Of a DNA stretch of 64,000 bases, positions 59,720 to 64,000 are shown piece by piece. Position numbers and translations under genes: made by a program. The stretch's first letter is position 1. The number at the start of each line of letters is the position of its first letter. Source of the stretch: CAVQHY01 sp963712465. GTDB lineage: Bacteria; Actinomycetota; Thermoleophilia; Gaiellales; Gaiellaceae. The stretch lies in contig CAVQHY010000004.1 of assembly GCA_963712465.1 (NCBI GenBank), forward strand, positions 1-64,000, in the 5' to 3' direction. The notes beneath the pieces were generated by a model that ran no database searches, had not been told where the DNA came from, and worked only from the letters and a program-made list of their open reading frames with translations.

Positions 59720-60831
59720 GCCGGCACCTCCTCCTTCGTCACGCGCCCGTCGTGGACGACGCACGTGTCGCGGGTGATCTCGTCGTCGAGGTCGAGCACC
59801 AGCTCGCCGTCGGCGATCAGATGGTCGAGGAACGTCCAGACGTTGCGCGAGTACATCGCGCTCGCGTGCACGGGCATCGTGCTCGGCAGGTTGAGCAGCC
59901 CGACGATCGTGACGCCGTGGCGGACGACCGTCTCGCCGGGCGAGGTCAGCTCGCAGTTGCCGCCCGTCTCGGCGGCGAGATCGACGATCACAGACCCCGC
60001 GCGCATGCCTTTCACCGCGTCTTCGGTCACGAGCACCGGCGCGGGCCGGCCGGGGATGAGCGCGGTCGCGATCACGGCGTCGGAGTCGCCGACGCTCATC
60101 GCGATCAGCTGCTGCTCGCGCTCGTGCTGGTCGTCGGAGAGGGCGACCGCGTACCCGCCCTGACCCTCGGCGCCCGCGACGTCGAGCTCGAGGAAGCGTG
60201 CGCCGAGGCTCTCGACCTGCTCCTTTACCACGGGCCGGACGTCGAACGCCGAGACGACGGCGCCGAGCCGTCGCGCGGTCGCGATCGCCTGCAGCCCCGC
60301 GACGCCCGCGCCGAGGACGAGCACCTTCGCCGGTGGGATCGTCCCCGCGGCGGTCGTGAGCATCGGGAAGAACTTGCCGAGCTCCTCCGCGGCGATCACC
60401 GCACCCTTGTACCCGGCGACGGTGCTCTGCGAGGAGAGGGCGTCCATCGGCTGGGCACGGGTGATGCGCGGGATCACGTCCATCGAGAACGCCGTCACGC
60501 GACGGGCCGCGAGCCGGCCGAGCAGCTCGGGGCTCTGGAGCGGCTGGAGCAGCCCGATCAGGACCGTGCCCTCCCGGAGGAGCGCCACCTCGTTCTCGGA
60601 CGGCGGCTGCACCTTGCAGACGACGTCTGCCTGGCCGAGGAGCGCAGCGGCGTCGGGGACGATGCGCGCGCCGGCGGTCTCGTACTCGGCGTCCGCGAAG
60701 TGCGCCTCGCCTCCGGCGCCCGCTTCCACGGCCACCTCGACGCCTGCGCCCACGAGCCGCTTGACGGATTCCGGTACCAGCGCGACGCGCCGCTCACCGG
60801 CGGCGGTCTCCTTCGGGACTCCTACCCTCAT
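59716..60831 (-). CDS. pntAA: NAD(P) transhydrogenase subunit alpha part 1
   Basis: A 371-residue soluble NAD(H)-binding subunit: MRVGVPKETAAGERRVALVP, VLVLGAGVAGLQAIATARRLG (nucleotide motif), and the DQHEREQQLIA (mobile loop). It is the first gene of the three-gene operon and lies divergent from a DUF6457-like gene with which it shares an overlapping -10. Confidence 0.93.
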   Translation of the reverse strand: MRVGVPKETAAGERRVALVPESVKRLVGAGVEVAVEAGAGGEAHFADAEYETAGARIVPDAAALLGQADVVCKVQPPSENEVALLREGTVLIGLLQPLQSPELLGRLAARRVTAFSMDVIPRITRAQPMDALSSQSTVAGYKGAVIAAEELGKFFPMLTTAAGTIPPAKVLVLGAGVAGLQAIATARRLGAVVSAFDVRPVVKEQVESLGARFLELDVAGAEGQGGYAVALSDDQHEREQQLIAMSVGDSDAVIATALIPGRPAPVLVTEDAVKGMRAGSVIVDLAAETGGNCELTSPGETVVRHGVTIVGLLNLPSTMPVHASAMYSRNVWTFLDHLIADGELVLDLDDEITRDTCVVHDGRVTKEEVPA

Positions 60832-60840
60832 GCGCTGGCA

Positions 60841-60850
60841 AGTCTAAGCT
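60841..60850. promoter_or_regulatory. Overlapping divergent -10 boxes
   Basis: AGTCTA (reads TAGACT on the minus strand, 9 bases before the pntAA start) overlaps TAAGCT (plus strand, 6 bases before the DUF6457-like start) by two bases. Transcription in both directions would compete for the same polymerase site. Confidence 0.6.
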
Positions 60851-60856
60851 TGGCCC

Positions 60857-61102
60857 GTGACCGACTGGCTCGAGAACGCGCGCGACCGGCTCGTGGAGGC
60901 CACGGGAATCGACCGCGCTGCGCTCGATCTCGACGACGAGAAGGTCGAGCAGCTCCTCGAGCTCGCCGGGGTTGCCGCCCACGACAGCGGCCAGCGCACG
61001 AACGCGCCGCTCGTCTGCTACCTCGTCGGCGTCGCGCAGGGCCGGTCCGGTGCCGCGCTCGACGACCTCGCCGAGGCCGTCGTCGGCTCATCCCGGCGCT
61101 AG
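60857..61102 (+). CDS. DUF6457-like small protein
   Basis: An 81-residue helical protein (TDWLENARDRLVEATGID, LLELAGVAAHDSGQRTNAPL, FLVGVAQG-type helix), resembling a domain often fused C-terminal to MobA in actinobacteria. Role unknown. GTG start six bases after TAAGCT. Confidence 0.65.
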   Translation: MTDWLENARDRLVEATGIDRAALDLDDEKVEQLLELAGVAAHDSGQRTNAPLVCYLVGVAQGRSGAALDDLAEAVVGSSRR

Positions 61103-61115
61103 CGCGTCCTGAGTT

Positions 61116-62122
61116 CGGGGTCAGGTCTTGCATTGGCGCATAGCGCCCGAACGAGACTGCTCCCCCGCCAGCACGTCCCAAGCTGACATCTTGGCGTGCG
61201 GCGTCGCGAGCTCTACCGTGTCGCGATCGCACGACCTCTGCGGATTCAGTTTCCGGGAGCTGTCTATCACGTGACAGCGCGCGGAAACGAACGACGAAGG
61301 ATTGTTCGGGACGAGGCCGATTGTCGGCGCTTCCTCGCCGCGCTCGCGCGCACGGTCGAACGTCACCGTGTCGTCGTGCACGCCTACTGCCTCCTGAGCA
61401 ATCACTACCACGTCGTTTGCGAGACTCCACGCGGGAACCTCGCTGCAGCGCTGCATCTCCTGAACGGCGTCTACGCGCAGGCGTTCAACGAACGCTACGG
61501 CCGCGAGGGCCACGTGTTCCAGGGGCGCTACCAGGCGATCCTCCTCGAGCGTGAGGCTCACCTCCTGGAAGTGAGCCGGTACGTCGTGCTGAACCCGGTT
61601 CGCGCCGGGATGTGCCACTCTCCCGACGCCTGGATGTGGTCGAGTTACCGGGCAACGGTGGGGATCGACCCCGTACCCGCCTACCTCACTGCCGACTGGG
61701 TTCTCGCCCAGTTCGGTCGCTCACGATCCGCCGCGCAGTTGGGCTACCGCCGTTTCGTCGCCGATCGGATGGATGAATCGCCGTTCGCCCGGCTCGCGGG
61801 GCGTGTCGTTCTCGGGCGGGAAGACTTCGTCGACCGCTACGCCCTCGACGATCGGATCGACGGCCTCGAAGAGATTCCGCGCGCGCAGCGCGAGCATGCG
61901 CGGCCGCCCATTACGAGCCTCCTGGCCGAGTACGGCGAGCGCGGACTCGTCATCGCCTATCGCGACCACAGCTATGCGCTCAAGGAGCTCGCAGAGGCGC
62001 TCGGATGTCACTACTCCACGGTCAGCCGCCGCATGCGCTACCTCGAGGAGGGACGCGAGCCGCCGCCACGCCGCCGCCGCCGCCCACGAGCTCCTAATGC
62101 GCCTATGCAAGACCTGACCCCG
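61116..62122 (+). mobile_element. RAYT element 2 with terminal inverted repeats
   Basis: The transposase gene is bracketed by inverted repeats of about 27 bases (61116-61142 and 62095-62122). Both share the 18-base CGGGGTCAGGTCTTGCAT and then GGCGCAT after one mismatch. GGCGC-ATA-GCGCC follows on the left. The whole unit is about 1.0 kb, between the DUF6457-like gene and a GT10-like gene. Confidence 0.75.
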
Positions 62123-62131
62123 GGCGAGTGA
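61196..62131 (+). CDS. REP-associated tyrosine transposase (RAYT), copy 2
   Basis: A 311-residue Y1/HUH transposase: ARPLRIQFPGAVYHVTARGN, HUH motif LLSNHYHVVCE, Tyr in SRYVVLNPVRAGM. The C-terminal 100 residues add a helix-turn-helix (YALKELAEALGCHYSTVSRR), a form seen in some RAYTs. The usual start would be at ARPLRI, where the codon is ATC; the GTG at 61196 is the next upstream start. It is full length, in contrast to copy 1. The terminal repeat overlaps its last codons. Confidence 0.85.
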   Translation: MRRRELYRVAIARPLRIQFPGAVYHVTARGNERRRIVRDEADCRRFLAALARTVERHRVVVHAYCLLSNHYHVVCETPRGNLAAALHLLNGVYAQAFNERYGREGHVFQGRYQAILLEREAHLLEVSRYVVLNPVRAGMCHSPDAWMWSSYRATVGIDPVPAYLTADWVLAQFGRSRSAAQLGYRRFVADRMDESPFARLAGRVVLGREDFVDRYALDDRIDGLEEIPRAQREHARPPITSLLAEYGERGLVIAYRDHSYALKELAEALGCHYSTVSRRMRYLEEGREPPPRRRRRPRAPNAPMQDLTPGE

Positions 62132-62151
62132 CCCGGGCGAGTGACCCTGGG
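62119..62151 (+). repeat. 13-bp tandem repeat at the RAYT 2 right end
   Basis: CCCGGGCGAGTGA twice (62119-62131, 62132-62144) and CCCTGGG as a partial third. The first copy contains the RAYT stop codon. Confidence 0.7.
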
Positions 62152-62997
62152 CTAGAGGAGCCCGTCGTCGACGAAGCGGTCCTCGGGGACGACGAACTGC
62201 TGAGCGAGCTCGAAGTTCCTCCTCACGGCGGGCAGCATCGCCTCGTACGCGGCCGGGGTCGCCGCCGCGAGGGCGCGCTCGATGTCGTGCGGCCCGTCCA
62301 GCACGACCATCCCGGTCGTATCGAACCACCGGCCGATCGACGGCGCGCCCAGGTAGATGGGGACCGTGCCGGTGAGAAAGCAGTCGATCAGCTTCTCGGT
62401 GAAGTAGTAGTCGACGAAGGCGTTCTCGACGGTGACGCTGAAGCGGTAGTCGCGCAGCCCGCCGATCTTGAACGGCAGCTCGATCGTCCGGCCGCGGCCG
62501 AAGAGGTCGAGGCTGGACTCGACGGCGTCGGCGATGTCGTGGCGGATGTCGTGCGCCGGGGTCTCGCGCTTCGTCGAGGCGATCATGCTGACGTCCCTGG
62601 ACTTCGGCCAGAGCCCGAAGTCCTCCTCGCGGAGGTGGGTCGAGCCGAACAGGCCCTGCCGGAACTTCCCGCCTCGCTCGACGAGCGTCCGCTTGCACGT
62701 GATCACCACGTCGAAGCGGCGGTAGAAGCGATCCGGCTGGTCGAACAGGTACGGTCGGAAGTCTGGAGACTCGACGAGCCAGGCGATCTTCCTCCGCGCG
62801 CGGACCCGCAGCCATAGGCACTTGTCCGTGAGCACGACCCGCCCCCAGGCCTTCTCCGCGCGTTCGCGATCCCAGACGAGCTTCCTCGGAGCCACGAACG
62901 GGGACGCGCCGGGCTGATCGCGGAAGTTTGTGTCGAGGAGCTTCACCCGCTTGGGCAGCGTCTCGGAAGACCGATGTCGTCTCGTGAGGGAGCGCAT
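62152..62997 (-). CDS. GT10-like (fucosyltransferase-type) glycosyltransferase
   Basis: A 281-residue soluble protein. The C-terminal half has the GT10 pattern: FSVTVENAFVDYYFTEKLID, then FLTGTVPIYLGAPSI, as in bacterial alpha-1,3/4-fucosyltransferases. The N-terminal half is Arg-rich and shorter than usual. Probably transfers a sugar from a nucleotide donor to a cell-surface glycan; donor unknown. Monocistronic. Confidence 0.72.
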   Translation of the reverse strand: MRSLTRRHRSSETLPKRVKLLDTNFRDQPGASPFVAPRKLVWDRERAEKAWGRVVLTDKCLWLRVRARRKIAWLVESPDFRPYLFDQPDRFYRRFDVVITCKRTLVERGGKFRQGLFGSTHLREEDFGLWPKSRDVSMIASTKRETPAHDIRHDIADAVESSLDLFGRGRTIELPFKIGGLRDYRFSVTVENAFVDYYFTEKLIDCFLTGTVPIYLGAPSIGRWFDTTGMVVLDGPHDIERALAAATPAAYEAMLPAVRRNFELAQQFVVPEDRFVDDGLL

Positions 62998-63071
62998 CAG
63001 ACTGCGGTGTCGAAGGAGGCGGCCGCGTACACGGCGTGCATCGGTGGGTCGCGTCGCTAGGCTAGCGTGCC

Positions 63072-64000
63072 GTGCCGCTCACGATCCTCGAAGGGTCGAC
63101 GTTCTGCATCTGCGACGAGATCGGGGACGTCAAGGGCCCGTCCCTCGGGTTCTTCGCGGACGACACGCGCTTCCTCTCCCGCTGCATCCTGACGATCAAC
63201 GGTGCGCGGCCGCTCCTGCTCTCGGGTGGCAAGGCCGAGTACTACTCCGCGGGCTTCTTCCTGCGCAACCCCGTCGCCGGGGAGCTCTCCCAGGACGAGG
63301 TCTCGATCGCGCGCGAGCGCTTCGTCGGGGACGGCATGCAGGACCGGCTGCTCGTGCAAAACCACGCCGACCGGACGGTCGAGCTCGAGCTCGCGCTCGA
63401 GCTGGGCACCGACTTCGCCGACATCTTCGCCGTCAAGGCGCACGACTTCACGCTCGGGGATCCGATGCACGCTCCGCCGCTGCCCCCGCTCGTTGCACCG
63501 AGGTACGACGAGGGACATAACCAGCTCATCTTCGCCGACGGCACCGGCTTCGCCGGTCGCACGCAGGTCGTGCTGTCGGAGCGTGGTGAGGTCGACGGCG
63601 CGACCGTCCGCTACCACCTGCGACTCGAGCCGCGCGAGCGCTGGCACATCCGTGTCGACATGGTTCCCGCCACCGAGGGGATCGAGATCTCACCGGCCAG
63701 GTCCGAGCGGGAGTTCGGCGAGGAGCGCGCCCGCGTGCGCGACTCGCTGTCGGCCTGGGAGCTCCAGGTGCCGCAGCTCCGCTCGGACTGGGCCGACCTG
63801 CACAGCTCGTTTCGCCAGTCCGTCTACGACATCGCATCGCTTCGGATCCGGACGGACGAGGGCTCGCTCGACAAGCTCCTGGCCGCGGGCATGCCGTGGT
63901 TCATGACCGTCTTCGGCCGGGACACGGTGATCACCGCGATGCAGACGATGCTGTTCGGGCCCGAGCTGGCCCGCAGCTCGCTGACCGTGCTCGCCGAGCT
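63072..64000 (+). CDS. Glycogen debranching-type glycosidase, 5' part, cut by the window edge
   Basis: An open frame of at least 309 codons that runs off the window. The N-terminal beta-sandwich (ILEGSTFCICDEIGDVKGP, FADDTRFLSRCILTING) matches the GDE_N_bis domain, and the catalytic alpha/alpha toroid begins near residue 265 with GMPWFMTVFGRDTVITAMQ. This is the amylo-alpha-1,6-glucosidase/N-terminal glycogen debranching family. The GTG start lies eight bases after TAGGCT. The rest of the gene lies beyond base 64000. Confidence 0.8.
   Translation, partial: MPLTILEGSTFCICDEIGDVKGPSLGFFADDTRFLSRCILTINGARPLLLSGGKAEYYSAGFFLRNPVAGELSQDEVSIARERFVGDGMQDRLLVQNHADRTVELELALELGTDFADIFAVKAHDFTLGDPMHAPPLPPLVAPRYDEGHNQLIFADGTGFAGRTQVVLSERGEVDGATVRYHLRLEPRERWHIRVDMVPATEGIEISPARSEREFGEERARVRDSLSAWELQVPQLRSDWADLHSSFRQSVYDIASLRIRTDEGSLDKLLAAGMPWFMTVFGRDTVITAMQTMLFGPELARSSLTVLAE

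Overview
The window is strongly GC-rich, densely packed, and reads as a chromosomal segment of an actinobacterium. The best guess is a deep-branching soil lineage (Thermoleophilia, Gaiellales or Solirubrobacterales type). The grounds are two F420-type enzymes, a winged-helix/BTAD/class III cyclase/ATPase regulator, many GTG starts, and a dozen genes whose start codon lies only 6-8 nt after a TAnnnT -10 box, the layout of leaderless actinobacterial mRNAs. The taxonomic call is inference. I saw no rRNA, tRNA or CRISPR array, and no gene-free stretch longer than about 300 bases.

Layout. 0.1-8.6 kb: housekeeping and orphan genes (Nramp-like transporter with a PRC-barrel partner, cupin-TPR, F420 nitroreductase, YidB-like, CYTH, two paralogous small membrane proteins, a secreted fibronectin III protein, a flavin reductase). 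8.6-30.3 kb: a catabolic region. It holds a broken vapC, Gfo/Idh and SDR oxidoreductases, a polyamine-type ABC importer (four genes), a TPP-dependent E1 alpha/beta pair without E2/E3, an IclR regulator, a sugar isomerase, three MDR dehydrogenases, an FGGY kinase and a trimethylamine-dehydrogenase-like flavoprotein. That last gene collides with a REP-associated (RAYT) transposase. 30.4-36.3 kb: a frameshifted APC permease, an MFS remnant, an ABC exporter, an MBL-fold hydrolase and lysC.

36.4-45.6 kb is the most unusual part. A secreted beta-propeller protein is followed by an AT-rich promoter and a 38-codon gene whose product looks like a signal peptide plus an eight-residue tail. A convergent 1299-residue regulator (winged helix, BTAD, cyclase, STAND-type ATPase, helical repeats) comes next. 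Divergent from it is a unit made of a 10-codon leader ORF, two related small helical proteins behind near-identical upstream blocks, a membrane-anchored protein and a subtilase. This is a candidate exported-peptide/regulator/protease locus, and a hypothesis only.

45.6-64 kb: amidohydrolase, an intact vapBC-type pair, purine nucleoside phosphorylase, an MBL-fold gene whose promoter abuts nine hexamer repeats, an MITE-like inverted repeat and an LLM F420 oxidoreductase. A run of touching genes follows: two c-type cytochrome lipoproteins, an AhpD-like protein, a radical SAM enzyme, a glycosyltransferase fusion, an epimerase remnant, a DUF2064-Nudix fusion, a PPOX-like and a MOSC protein. The window ends with the three-gene transhydrogenase operon, a DUF6457-like gene, a second RAYT bracketed by terminal inverted repeats, a GT10-like glycosyltransferase and the start of a glycogen-debranching-type glycosidase cut by the window edge.
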